Assembly: GCA_041752315.1 (NCBI GenBank)
Contig: JBGSHJ010000010.1
Coordinates: forward strand, 1-64,000
Reading direction: 5' to 3'
Length of the DNA: 64,000 nucleotides
From: SYFY01 sp041752315
GTDB lineage: Bacteria > Pseudomonadota > Gammaproteobacteria > Pseudomonadales > Azotimanducaceae
How positions within the stretch are numbered: position 1 is the first letter of the stretch; every line of letters starts with the position of its first letter. The notes beneath the pieces are model-generated. The model had not been told where the DNA came from and did not search any database. It saw only the letters and a program-made list of their open reading frames with translations. The translations under genes were made by a program, and so were the position numbers. This document shows, in pieces, positions 7,935-16,674 of this stretch.

Positions 7935-8729
7935 ATGACCGACCAGCAGGATGTCCTTTATGCCGTCGACGCGCACGTCGCAACGATTACGCTGAACCGA
8001 CCGGATCGACAGAACACCATATCAGGCCCGATGCTTGCCGCCCTGTCCGAATATCTGCTCACGGCAGATCGTGATCAGGACGTGCGCGCGATCGTCATCA
8101 CCGGCAGCGGCAAGTTCTTCTGTGCAGGGCTTGACCTGCGTGGTGGTGGAATCGCGAGCGGTCTGTCCAATCAGCGGTCCAGTCCAGCGACACTCGACCT
8201 GCGCAATACACCGCCGACGGTATTGCACAACCTCGACACACCAACCATCGCTGCGCTCAATGGCAGTGCCGCAGGCTACGGCATGGACCTCGCTTTGGGT
8301 TGCGACATCCGCATCATGGCCGATACTGCCAAACTCGCGGCGGCCTTCACCAAGCGCGGCGTGTTGCCCGAGTCGGGTGGTACGTGGATTCTGCCTCGAC
8401 TCATTGGCTGGTCAAAGGCCAGTGAACTCATCTTCACCGGCCGGACGCTGAGCGCCGCCGAGTGTCTTGACTACGGGCTCATTTCCCACGTCTACAACAG
8501 CAACGAACTCCAGGATGCGGCAACCAGGCTCGGTCGCGAGATCGCCGCCAATGCACCCCTCGCCGTGCAGGGTTCAAAACGGATGATGCGGATGGGCATG
8601 AACGAAACGTTCAACGACCACGTCCATCATGTGTACCTGCAATTGCTGCCGCTGTTTCAGTCCGACGATTTCAAGGAAGGCATGAAGTCCTTCATGGAAA
8701 AGCGGGATCCAGATTTCAAAGGGTCTTGA
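7935..8729 (+). CDS. Enoyl-CoA hydratase/isomerase family protein
   Basis: A crotonase-fold protein of 264 residues. The start at 7935 is supported by GGAG 6-7 bases upstream. Features include ATITLNRPDRQNTIS at the N-terminus, GSGKFFCAGLDLRGG (first oxyanion-hole strand), LNGSAAGYGMDLALGCDIRIM (second oxyanion hole) and a GVLPESGGTWILPRLIG segment carrying the usual catalytic Glu region. It probably hydrates or isomerises an acyl-CoA in fatty-acid or aromatic degradation. Its 3' end overlaps the convergent CYTH-CHAD gene by 14 bases. Confidence 0.9.
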   Translation: MTDQQDVLYAVDAHVATITLNRPDRQNTISGPMLAALSEYLLTADRDQDVRAIVITGSGKFFCAGLDLRGGGIASGLSNQRSSPATLDLRNTPPTVLHNLDTPTIAALNGSAAGYGMDLALGCDIRIMADTAKLAAAFTKRGVLPESGGTWILPRLIGWSKASELIFTGRTLSAAECLDYGLISHVYNSNELQDAATRLGREIAANAPLAVQGSKRMMRMGMNETFNDHVHHVYLQLLPLFQSDDFKEGMKSFMEKRDPDFKGS

Positions 8730-10338
8730 GGGTACGTTTCAGCAAGCGGGAGAACTCCTTCCCCATTGATCCTGCGAGAAAGGCGCGGCGAATCTTCGCC
8801 GCCTGCCGTTCCCGTTCACTCTGGAGCCTCCCTAGCGTCATCAGTACTTCGCGATTCTGCGGTATGAGCGGCAACTGCGCCGCCAGCCGCTGCCCGTGGA
8901 CAACACCGACACAGGCGTCCTGATGGGTGCCCAGAAGATCCTGGATCGCCTTTGCCCGCTGCGCAGCAACCTGCAGTTCATCCGAGTTCAGAACGCCATA
9001 CAATTCAAGGGCGTAACGCAGCTTCTTGACACGAATCCGAAGGCGATGCAGCGCGTCGTCAGAGCCCGCGTCATCCAGCTTGCGGATCGCCTTCCGGACC
9101 TTGCCGGCTATGCGGCCCAGATCGTTGCGGGCAAGATCCCGAATCGTGATCTCGGGATGTTCATCGATCGTGTCCTCGAGCAGCTTCGCGAACCGTTCGA
9201 ACAGCCTGTCGAGGCCAGGCCTTTCGAGTTGTGCGCGTGATTTGCACTGGGCCTGGGTCAGCATCAGTTTTAATGACTGCTCGAGTTGGTTGGCAGTGCG
9301 GGTGCGAACCTTCGGCAGGGTTTTCACCAGCGCCATGGTTTGTCCGGAATACACGTCGAGATCACGCACTTCACTGAGGCTTCCGGCCAATTCGCGAAAT
9401 TCACGACTCAGTTGTTCGCTCTCACGACCAAGCCACGGCAGTGCGGCCGAGAGTGCCGCCCGCAGCTTGCGTGTATGGGTGCGGACCAGATGGACACCTT
9501 CAGGACTCGTCCCTTCAAGGGCGATGGCACGACTGAGCCCGATGATCCGCAGGTCATGCCGCATCTGCGCCACGAGCAGGTTCCATCCCGGTTGGGAAGG
9601 CTGGTCCGCTTGTGCCGGTTGCAATGCTTCCGTTCGACGCAATCTCGTCTCGGTCAGCCAGAGGCTGCGCTCGAACTTGCCCAGGCGGGATGGCGATAGT
9701 GATATTGCTGCCTGCACCTGGCCGATCAGCGCCTGCAGATCGGCAAATTCGCCGCGAACGAGTTCTATTTCGACTTCGCGAAACTGGCCAAGCAAACGAC
9801 CGTCCGGCGACTTGACATCGACTACATCGAGGCAGACGTCGAACTCGTTCAACAAACCGGTCTTCGCCAGATAGTGCTGCCGCTCGTTGTGCAGACGGAG
9901 GATCACCTGAGGTGTGCTGGTGAGTGCCTGATCAAGCAGATTGCGGACCGCGCCGGCTGGAAGATCGGCAGGTGTCACCGGCCCGGGTAGCGGATGGCGG
10001 GTTTCCTTGCGCATCCTGATGGACTCGCCACCATGGGCTATCGCCTTGCACTCAACGCTCCAGCGGGTGGCCCCGAGTCTGGGAATCTTCTGGCGAATCC
10101 TGCAACCCAGACCGGTCGCGTAGAGTTCAAGCATGGGTGAATCGATGTAGTCGTCCACCACCTGTTCGGTGTCCTGCGCAGTGAGTTCGGCAAACTGACC
10201 GACCACTCTCAGCAGCTGCTCGGCCTCATCGGTGCTGCGGACGACAAATTTGGCCTCGACTTCGTCTTCGATCTGCTGCGCCAAACCCACGCCTGCAGCG
10301 GGCCGGGTGTCTGTGTGGAGCGGGTTGATCGTAGACAA
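8716..10338 (-). CDS. CYTH-CHAD domain protein
   Basis: A 540-residue protein with two domains. The CYTH triphosphate-tunnel domain (about residues 25-225) has the signature EVEAKFVV (ExExK) and later charged strands (RWSVECKA, FREVEIELV). The CHAD domain (about 250-540) is a helical His/Arg-rich fold with VHLVRTHTRKLRAAL, SEVRDLDVYSGQ and LHRLRIRVKKLRYALELYG. CHAD domains bind polyphosphate and CYTH domains act on triphosphates, so the fusion is likely an inorganic tripolyphosphatase or polyphosphate-binding protein. It is the only gene on its strand here. Confidence 0.92.
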   Translation of the reverse strand: MSTINPLHTDTRPAAGVGLAQQIEDEVEAKFVVRSTDEAEQLLRVVGQFAELTAQDTEQVVDDYIDSPMLELYATGLGCRIRQKIPRLGATRWSVECKAIAHGGESIRMRKETRHPLPGPVTPADLPAGAVRNLLDQALTSTPQVILRLHNERQHYLAKTGLLNEFDVCLDVVDVKSPDGRLLGQFREVEIELVRGEFADLQALIGQVQAAISLSPSRLGKFERSLWLTETRLRRTEALQPAQADQPSQPGWNLLVAQMRHDLRIIGLSRAIALEGTSPEGVHLVRTHTRKLRAALSAALPWLGRESEQLSREFRELAGSLSEVRDLDVYSGQTMALVKTLPKVRTRTANQLEQSLKLMLTQAQCKSRAQLERPGLDRLFERFAKLLEDTIDEHPEITIRDLARNDLGRIAGKVRKAIRKLDDAGSDDALHRLRIRVKKLRYALELYGVLNSDELQVAAQRAKAIQDLLGTHQDACVGVVHGQRLAAQLPLIPQNREVLMTLGRLQSERERQAAKIRRAFLAGSMGKEFSRLLKRTLKTL

Positions 10339-10567
10339 TGGGAAACCGTCAATCTGGATGCCTGCGGTTACGTTACCGGGGTAAACCGACGCTGTCGATC
10401 AGCGACTGACGTTTCCTGAATCCGTACTTTCCCGTCACCCGGCCCTCTGTTTGACCCGTCAACGGGCGATCTGCACGGCTGCCGGGCGTGGCAGGGATCG
10501 GAACGCCCCGGTTGATGCCGCCTGGCGGGTAGCCGACAATATCCGTCCTCCGTACACGGGAACCGCC

Positions 10568-12358
10568 ATGCAGAAGCTCAGCGCCGGTCTTTTGGCAATG
10601 CTCTGGCTGTTCGCAAGTCACTTTGCATACGCTCTCCAAACCAATGATCTGGTAGAAAATTTCCGACTTCTTGATCACCGCGGATCGGCGCACGAGCTGT
10701 ACCGATATTCAGATGCCAGCGCGATCGTCTTCCTGGTGCAGGGCAACGGTTGCCCGATCGTTCGCAACGTCATGCCGACGCTGCGCGAGATTCGTGAGCG
10801 TTACGCAGGCAAAGGTATTCAGTTTTTCCTGATCAACAGCAACCTGCAGGACACCCGGGATTCCGTCAAAGGCGAGGTGGAAGAGTTTGCCTATGACATG
10901 CCCGTGCTTCTCGATCAGCAGCAACTTGTGGGTGAAGCGCTCGGATTTGTCCGCACGGGGGAGATTTTTTTGGTGGATCCAACCACCTGGAAAATTGCCT
11001 ACCATGGGGCCATCGACGATCGCCTCAGTTACGAAAACCAGAAGCCGAAGGCGACCCGCGAACATCTTGCGACGGCACTGGATGACCTGCTGGCAAAACG
11101 ACCCGTGGCCGTCACAGAAACCAGGGCGATCGGCTGCCTGATCAACTTTCCAGAAAGAATGGCCGACTCCACACGGCCAGCGGTTTCCTACAGCGAGACC
11201 ATTGCGCCCATCCTGCGCGACAACTGTGTGACCTGTCATCGGTCGGGCGGAATCGGCCCATGGGCGATGACGGACTACACGATGGTGAAGGGATTTGCGC
11301 CGATGATCCGCGAAGTGCTGCGTACCCGACGTATGCCACCCTGGCACGCCGATCCCGCCATCGGGCATTTCAGCAACAACCGGGCGCTCACGGATCAGGA
11401 GGTCAAACAGCTGGTGCACTGGGTTGAGGCGGGTGCTCCGCGCGGTGAAGGTCCCGATCCCCTTGCCGAGGATGATCGTTCATGGCCGGAGTGGAGCCTT
11501 GGCGAACCCGACCAGATCATCGAAGTGCCAGCCATGAACGTTGCAGCCACCGGTACGATCGACTACCAGTACCCGGTGATCCGCAATCCGATTGGTCGTG
11601 ATGTCTGGGTGCGTGCAGCCGAAGTCCTGCCGGGAGACCGCAAGGCACTGCACCATGTCATCACCAACTTTGGCGTTCCCGCTGCCGACGGAAAGTTTGA
11701 TCGCAGCCGCTCCGGAACGCTGGGGGGGTACGTGCCCGGTGCCAAGGCGGACGTGTTCCCTCAGGGCACGGGAGTCTTCCTGCCGAAGGAGGCCGTGTTC
11801 CGGCCGCAACTGCACTACACGACTTATGGCAAGGCGAGCACCGACACCTCTCGGATCGGCCTGTATTTCCATGCAGACAAGCCAACCCACCAACTGCAGA
11901 CGATGGTGCTGGCCAACGACAGGATCTCCATTCCGGCACGGACGCGCGAACACTGGGAGTCTGCCGAACGAACTCTCGATCGGGACATCCTGCTCTACAA
12001 CCTGCTGCCTCACGCTCACTACCGCGGCAAGGCGTCGGAGTTCCGGGCGTATTATCCAAACGGCACCGACGAGATCCTGTTGTCCGTGCCGAGTTATGAC
12101 TTCAACTGGCAGACAACCTATCAACTGGCCGAACCCAGGCGCATTCCCGCTGGCACACGGATCGTGCATCGCACTTCGTGGGACAATTCGGTGACCAATC
12201 CCGCCAATCCCGATCCGGATCGAGTGGTTCCCTGGGGCGAACAATCCTGGGACGAGATGCTGTTTGGTGCACTGAGCTATCGATATCTGACCGATGGGGA
12301 GAGCGACCAGACGGCCAGCACATCGCCAGCACCGGTCGAGCCAAATCGGCAGGAGTGA
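10568..12358 (+). CDS. Secreted redoxin-cytochrome c-copper monooxygenase-like fusion
   Basis: A 596-residue exported protein (signal sequence MQKLSAGLLAMLWLFASHFAYA). Three parts are visible. The first is a thioredoxin-fold AhpC/TSA-like domain (about 25-190) with a single active-site-like Cys in GNGCPIVRN. The second is a c-type haem site CVTCH at residues 220-224 with a later RRMPPWHADP. The third is a region resembling the C-terminal domain of copper type II ascorbate-dependent monooxygenases, with His pairs at 362-363 (HHV), 416 (LHY) and 482/484 (HAHYRG). The thioredoxin part lacks a resolving CxxC. It is probably a periplasmic oxidoreductase of unknown substrate. The start at 10568 is set by the signal peptide. 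Confidence 0.82.
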   Translation: MQKLSAGLLAMLWLFASHFAYALQTNDLVENFRLLDHRGSAHELYRYSDASAIVFLVQGNGCPIVRNVMPTLREIRERYAGKGIQFFLINSNLQDTRDSVKGEVEEFAYDMPVLLDQQQLVGEALGFVRTGEIFLVDPTTWKIAYHGAIDDRLSYENQKPKATREHLATALDDLLAKRPVAVTETRAIGCLINFPERMADSTRPAVSYSETIAPILRDNCVTCHRSGGIGPWAMTDYTMVKGFAPMIREVLRTRRMPPWHADPAIGHFSNNRALTDQEVKQLVHWVEAGAPRGEGPDPLAEDDRSWPEWSLGEPDQIIEVPAMNVAATGTIDYQYPVIRNPIGRDVWVRAAEVLPGDRKALHHVITNFGVPAADGKFDRSRSGTLGGYVPGAKADVFPQGTGVFLPKEAVFRPQLHYTTYGKASTDTSRIGLYFHADKPTHQLQTMVLANDRISIPARTREHWESAERTLDRDILLYNLLPHAHYRGKASEFRAYYPNGTDEILLSVPSYDFNWQTTYQLAEPRRIPAGTRIVHRTSWDNSVTNPANPDPDRVVPWGEQSWDEMLFGALSYRYLTDGESDQTASTSPAPVEPNRQE

Positions 12359-12401
12359 CCAGAATGGTGCCGAGTGGGTCAAAGTTCGTGTCCGGCTGAC
12401 C

Positions 12402-12842
12402 ATGTCCTTTGCCGAAGTCATCGTCCGGCTGGCTGCAGCGCTGGTCGGCTGGATGGCTGTGTATGCCTACGTGCTCTGGCTGGCCACGCTGCCCATGGTG
12501 TCCTGCACCACGGATGGCAATACGCTGTGGGCAGTGCTGCTTGGGTTTGGCTGCATGGCGGCTCCGCTTGCGTGGCTGCTGAAGCTGACGCAGCCGCTGG
12601 GTGAAGCGCATTCGATGTTGAAACACGCCGTGTGGCCGCTGGTGGTACTGACTCCGTTTGCTCTCGTTCCAGTCTGGTCTGCCTGGACCGGGTCAACGCT
12701 GGGTGAAGCGCCTCTTTGCCCTTCAACGGCTGTCGACCCATGGCACGCCTGGTGGGCTCCCGTGCAAACAGTATTGCTGGTCTGCGTTGGCTGGCAGTTG
12801 TTCCGCACCGTTCGACCCACCGCGGCAGAGGTGGCTGTGTAA
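12402..12842 (+). CDS. Small four-helix membrane protein
   Basis: A 146-residue product with four predicted membrane helices (VIVRLAAALVGWMAVYAYVLWLA, LWAVLLGFGCMAAPLAWLL, HAVWPLVVLTPFALVPVW, WWAPVQTVLLVCVGWQLF). It begins 43 bases after the redoxin-cytochrome fusion and is probably co-transcribed with it. Two periplasmic-loop cysteines (VSCTT, PLCPST) could pair. Family unknown; it might anchor or serve the upstream exported redox protein, which is inference. Confidence 0.65.
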   Translation: MSFAEVIVRLAAALVGWMAVYAYVLWLATLPMVSCTTDGNTLWAVLLGFGCMAAPLAWLLKLTQPLGEAHSMLKHAVWPLVVLTPFALVPVWSAWTGSTLGEAPLCPSTAVDPWHAWWAPVQTVLLVCVGWQLFRTVRPTAAEVAV

Positions 12843-12855
12843 ATCCGCCAATCAA

Positions 12856-12884
12856 TTGTGTCGTCGGTAAGCGGGTGATATAAC
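12856..12884 (+). promoter_or_regulatory. Candidate sigma-70 promoter of mscL
   Basis: TTGTGT at 12856-12861 and TATAAC at 12879-12884 are separated by exactly 17 bases. They lie about 150 bases upstream of mscL and just after the membrane-protein stop. The predicted leader of about 145 nt is long but shows no riboswitch-like pattern I can identify. Confidence 0.4.
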
Positions 12885-13035
12885 TCGTCGACACAGTCAC
12901 GTGTGTAGACTTGTCAGGGTTCGTAAAATTCGGGTAAGTTCGGAAACACGGACCAAGCCAATTCACCGCGCTTCAGTACAATGCCGCCGGCGACACTGAC
13001 GTCGGCAAGGTCATCAACCGGGGGGATCCAAGAAA

Positions 13036-13437
13036 ATGAGCATGCTCACTGAGTTCAAGAGCTTTGCCATGCGTGGCAACGTGGTCGACATCGCCGTCGG
13101 CATTGTCATCGGCGGTGCATTTGGCAAGATCGTGTCGTCCTTTGTGGCCGACGTGCTGATGCCGCCGCTGGGACTGCTGCTGGGTGGAATGAACTTTTCG
13201 AACCTGGCGGTCACGTTGAAGGATTCAGCAGAGGGTGTCGATGCCGTTCTGCTGAAGTACGGCATGTTTGTCCAGTCCATCGTCGACTTCGTCATCATCG
13301 CGTTTGCAATCTTCCTGATCGTCAAGGCCATGAATTCGCTGAAGAAAGAAGAAGTGGCGGCTCCCGCACCACCACCCGTACCCACGAAGGAAGAAGTGTT
13401 GCTGACCGAGATTCGCGACGCCCTGCGCGCCCGCTGA
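13036..13437 (+). CDS. mscL: Large-conductance mechanosensitive channel MscL
   Basis: A 133-residue protein of normal MscL length. The N-terminal MLTEFKSFAMRGNVVDIAVGIVIGGAFGKIVSSFVADVLMPPLGLL is the conserved S1 and TM1 pore helix. TM2 is FVIIAFAIFLIVKAMN, followed by a cytoplasmic tail with KEE/Pro and a final helix (EEVLLTEIRDALRAR). It forms a homopentameric inner-membrane pore that opens at high membrane tension during hypo-osmotic shock. It has a candidate promoter upstream and a clear terminator downstream, so it is probably a single-gene transcript. Confidence 0.97.
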   Translation: MSMLTEFKSFAMRGNVVDIAVGIVIGGAFGKIVSSFVADVLMPPLGLLLGGMNFSNLAVTLKDSAEGVDAVLLKYGMFVQSIVDFVIIAFAIFLIVKAMNSLKKEEVAAPAPPPVPTKEEVLLTEIRDALRAR

Positions 13438-13448
13438 TCGTCTTTGAA

Positions 13449-13477
13449 GGTTGCACACTCGGTGTGTGCAGCCTTTT
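13449..13477 (+). terminator. Rho-independent terminator of mscL
   Basis: GGTTGCACAC (13449-13458) pairs with GTGTGCAGCC (13464-13473), giving a 10-pair stem with a 5-base loop, followed directly by TTTT. It starts 12 bases after the mscL stop. Confidence 0.85.
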
Positions 13478-13608
13478 GTGCCATCGGTTGCGGACCGGAA
13501 GGCTGTTCGAGGTAGGGCACCGGGTGGCGCTCCAGTTGCTCCATCCTGCTGGTTGCGGCACTCTGATCAGGCTGTACCCAATCACACCAGCGACCGGACT
13601 ACTGCGCC

Positions 13609-14844
13609 ATGCACAGCCTGTTTCGAACCTCTCCCGCGCCTATGCTCGCCCTCATGCTCGCTGCGAGCCCGCTGATCGCACTTGCGCATTCCCAGTCCAG
13701 CGCCAAGGCCGAAGGTAGTCGGGTCATCGACTTTCCGGATGTTCCGGGCAAGCAGACCCTGGTGATGGACCTGCATACTCACAGTGTTTTTTCTGACGGC
13801 CACGTCTGGCCAAAAATCCGCGTCGAAGAATCCATTCGCGATGGCCTGGATGCGATGGCCGTCACGGAGCACCTGGAGTACCAACCACACCGGGCTGATC
13901 TGCCCCATGCCGATCGCAATCGTGCGTACATCGAGTCGGCTGACGCCGCCAGAGATACCAGCCTGTTGATCATCAACGGTTCCGAGATCACCCGCGAAGC
14001 TCCCGCAGGCCACATGAATGCCGTCTTTGTGCAGGATTCCAATGCGCTCCTGAAAGTGCCCGCCGATGCCGGTGCTATCACGGACGCCATCGCGTACTAC
14101 AAGGCAGCCCATGGCTGGCCGGCCGACGCAGCCGTTCGGGCCGCCAACGACCAGGGTGCGTTTGTATTCTGGAATCACCCTTACTGGACCGCGCAGAATG
14201 TCGACGGAATCACCCGGCTGACCGAGTTTCATGCCAGCCTCGTCAAGGCGGGCCAGTTGCACGGTATCGAGATCGCCAACGGCGATGACTATGCCGAAGA
14301 AGCCCATGCCATTGCCATGCAACATGACCTGGTGATGCTTGGCGTTTCGGACGTCCACGACCTCATCGACTGGGACTACAGTCCAGCTACCGGCGGTCAC
14401 CGGCCGGTCACCCTGGTCTTTGTTGAGGATCGTTCCCTCGAGGGTATTCGCGCGGCACTGTTTGCCAGACACACGGTGGTCTGGTTCAAGAACCTGCTGA
14501 TCGGACGATCGGCGGAAATCCTGCCGTTGCTGCAGGCCTCGCTGACGATGGATGCCAATGCGACCCGATACCAGAACGCCGACGTTGCAATGGTGACCCT
14601 GCGCAATCACTCGGATGCGGAGTTCCTCCTGCAGAACACCTCGGAACATACGTTCATGGGGAGTGGAGATCTCATCGAGGTGCCCCCCCATGGCAAGACC
14701 GAACTGGCTGTGAAGATTCCTCGCGGTGATGCCCGGGTGGCACTCGAATTTGCGGTGATCAACGCGCTGGTTGCGCCCAGGAAACCGGCGAGCCTGTCTT
14801 TCTCCGCCCGGCTGCCTTCCAAGCCGGTGCCGCCTCGAGAATGA
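13609..14844 (+). CDS. Exported PHP-fold phosphoesterase (CehA/McbA-like)
   Basis: A 411-residue protein with a signal peptide (MLALMLAASPLIALAHS). The PHP metal site is visible: DLHTHSVFSDG near residue 51, VTEHLEYQPHR, GSEIT, a WNHPYW motif and SDVHDLIDWDY. This His/Asp set fits the CehA/McbA group of PHP metallohydrolases, which act on phosphodiester or carbamate ester bonds. The C-terminal 120 residues look like a beta-sandwich. Its last four bases overlap the start of the PQQ-type dehydrogenase gene, so the two are translationally coupled. The substrate is unknown. Confidence 0.82.
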   Translation: MHSLFRTSPAPMLALMLAASPLIALAHSQSSAKAEGSRVIDFPDVPGKQTLVMDLHTHSVFSDGHVWPKIRVEESIRDGLDAMAVTEHLEYQPHRADLPHADRNRAYIESADAARDTSLLIINGSEITREAPAGHMNAVFVQDSNALLKVPADAGAITDAIAYYKAAHGWPADAAVRAANDQGAFVFWNHPYWTAQNVDGITRLTEFHASLVKAGQLHGIEIANGDDYAEEAHAIAMQHDLVMLGVSDVHDLIDWDYSPATGGHRPVTLVFVEDRSLEGIRAALFARHTVVWFKNLLIGRSAEILPLLQASLTMDANATRYQNADVAMVTLRNHSDAEFLLQNTSEHTFMGSGDLIEVPPHGKTELAVKIPRGDARVALEFAVINALVAPRKPASLSFSARLPSKPVPPRE

Positions 14845-16421
14845 ACAGAATCAGCGGTCTGACGTTTGCCATCTTGTTGCTGCTGTCGTTGCCTGCAATG
14901 GGCGATGTCACCTGTTCACGAATTCCGGATCTCTCCCGATGGTACGGTCAGGGTTGGGGCCTGGATGTCCGCAACACCCGGTATCAACGGGAATCCTCAA
15001 TCTACCGGGACAATGTCCAGAACCTTGAAGTGGCCTGGGTGTTTGCGCTGGATGGTGGCCAGAGCCCACATTCGTGGTTTGCAGTCAGCGCCGACACGAT
15101 TTTTGTCGGCTCCCAGGGTGGTCATCTGTACGCGCTGGACAAGGCGAACGGATGCGAGCGATGGCGATTAAAAGTGGACGGCAGCATTCGTACGGGACTC
15201 ACTCACGGTGAGATCGGCGGTGGTGTCACTGCCCTCTTCTTCGGGACGTTTGAAGGTCACACGTACGCTGTGGACGCCAGCAACGGCCAACTCATCTGGC
15301 GAACGGACGCCCGCGAACACCCGTCGAACATGCTGACGGGAACGCCGACCTTTCACGATGGCCGATTGCTGGTTCCGGTCTCCTCCATGGAACTCACGCT
15401 GGCCATCAATCCACTCTACGGTTGCTGTACGTCGAGAGGCTCACTGGTGGCGCTGGATGCTGGTACCGGCGCTTTGTTGTGGCGTCGCCCGGTCATTGAT
15501 GAAGCACCACAGGTCTCCGGTCGCCACTTCCTGTTTGTCGAACAATGGGCACCCTCCGGAGCGCCCGTCTGGTCAGCACCGGCCATCGACCCTGAAAGTG
15601 GGCAGATCTACCTGGGTACCGGCGAAAACTACACCGCGCCAACTTCCGCGACCAGTGACGCGATCCTTTCGATTGCTCCTGCAGGCGGTGAGCGGACCTG
15701 GGTGGAACAGTTCACTGCCGGCGATGCGTTCAACATGGCCTGTGCCGTCCACGTGAAACATCCCAACTGTCCCGATGAATCAGGACCGGATCTCGATTTC
15801 GGTGCGCCTCCCATCATCACCAGCGGTACGACCGGGAAACCCATCGTGCTGGCTGGCCAGAAGTCGGGTGACGTGCATGCGATGGATGCAACGACCGGCA
15901 AACGCCTCTGGTCGGTCAACGTCGGACGCGGTGGTTACCTCGGAGGCGTACATTGGGGGATGGCTGCCCATGAAGGGTTGCGATTTGTGTACGCACCCAT
16001 CAGCGATATCCCCAGCGGACCAGGCGCCGGCGATGCCAAGCCAGGCCTGTACGCCATTACCATGGATACAGGCGAAGTGCGCTGGCAATACACGCTGGAC
16101 GACGCCTGCAGGGACAGACCGAACTGCCGCCATGGCATGAGTGCCGCGATCATGGCCACGGATGAACTGATCTTCGGCAGCGCACTGGATGGTCGACTGC
16201 TGATCAACGACGCACGCACGGGCGAACTGGTGTGGCAACACGATACCTGGCAGAACTGGCCTGCGGTGAATGGTCCCGATGCACAAGGTGGCACCATCGA
16301 TGTTCATGGGCCTTACGTGGCCGATGACATGGTGTTCATTCAGAGTGGATATGGGAGCTTTGGCCAACAAGGTGGCAATGCACTCATTGCCTACCGTCTG
16401 GGTACTGGCAGCAGTCGTTGA
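14841..16421 (+). CDS. PQQ-type beta-propeller dehydrogenase, PVA-dehydrogenase-like
   Basis: A 526-residue periplasmic protein (signal MNRISGLTFAILLLLSLPAMGDV). It contains propeller repeats of the PQQ enzyme type: GGHLYALDKANG, GHTYAVDASNGQLIW, GSLVALDAGTGALLW, GDVHAMDATTGKRLW, ARTGELVW. A vicinal Cys pair in YGCCTSRGS recalls the disulphide of PQQ alcohol dehydrogenases. The middle (GAPVWSAPAIDPESGQIYLGTGENY, NCPDESGPDLDFGAPP) resembles polyvinyl-alcohol dehydrogenase. No fused cytochrome c motif (CxxCH) is present, so electrons would go to a separate acceptor. It is coupled by ATGA to the PHP phosphoesterase. Confidence 0.82.
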   Translation: MNRISGLTFAILLLLSLPAMGDVTCSRIPDLSRWYGQGWGLDVRNTRYQRESSIYRDNVQNLEVAWVFALDGGQSPHSWFAVSADTIFVGSQGGHLYALDKANGCERWRLKVDGSIRTGLTHGEIGGGVTALFFGTFEGHTYAVDASNGQLIWRTDAREHPSNMLTGTPTFHDGRLLVPVSSMELTLAINPLYGCCTSRGSLVALDAGTGALLWRRPVIDEAPQVSGRHFLFVEQWAPSGAPVWSAPAIDPESGQIYLGTGENYTAPTSATSDAILSIAPAGGERTWVEQFTAGDAFNMACAVHVKHPNCPDESGPDLDFGAPPIITSGTTGKPIVLAGQKSGDVHAMDATTGKRLWSVNVGRGGYLGGVHWGMAAHEGLRFVYAPISDIPSGPGAGDAKPGLYAITMDTGEVRWQYTLDDACRDRPNCRHGMSAAIMATDELIFGSALDGRLLINDARTGELVWQHDTWQNWPAVNGPDAQGGTIDVHGPYVADDMVFIQSGYGSFGQQGGNALIAYRLGTGSSR

Positions 16422-16426
16422 GCGAT

Positions 16427-16657
16427 CTATCCCCTTGGATATTTATCCCGCATGTAAACCACTGACCGTCTGATCAGTGTTTCCAGCACCGCAAGGTCAA
16501 CATCTGCCAGTGACTTGATGTAGAGACACGACTTGCCTGCCTTGTACTTGCCAAGGTGTTGCAGCAACTCCGACTCGCCCGCAAACCCTGACATGACATA
16601 CAGGGTCAGGGCTTTGGCCCGGGTCCCGGGTTCACCCACCGCAGGCGATCCCGTCAC
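16427..16657 (-). pseudogene. DUF1801 C-terminal remnant
   Basis: The translated segment ALTLYVMSGFAGESELLQHLGKYKAGKSCLYIK followed by ADVDLAVLETLIRRSVVYMRDKYP matches the C-terminal half of DUF1801 proteins as I know them. Those proteins are about 130-140 residues long and have an N-terminal half this frame lacks. The preceding 15-20 residues (GSPAVGEPGTRAK) do not resemble the family, and the upstream PPOX gene ends only 18 bases before the frame. It is best read as a remnant left by a deletion between two neighbouring genes. Confidence 0.65.
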
Positions 16658-16674
16658 CCGGTTGACAGGCCCTG

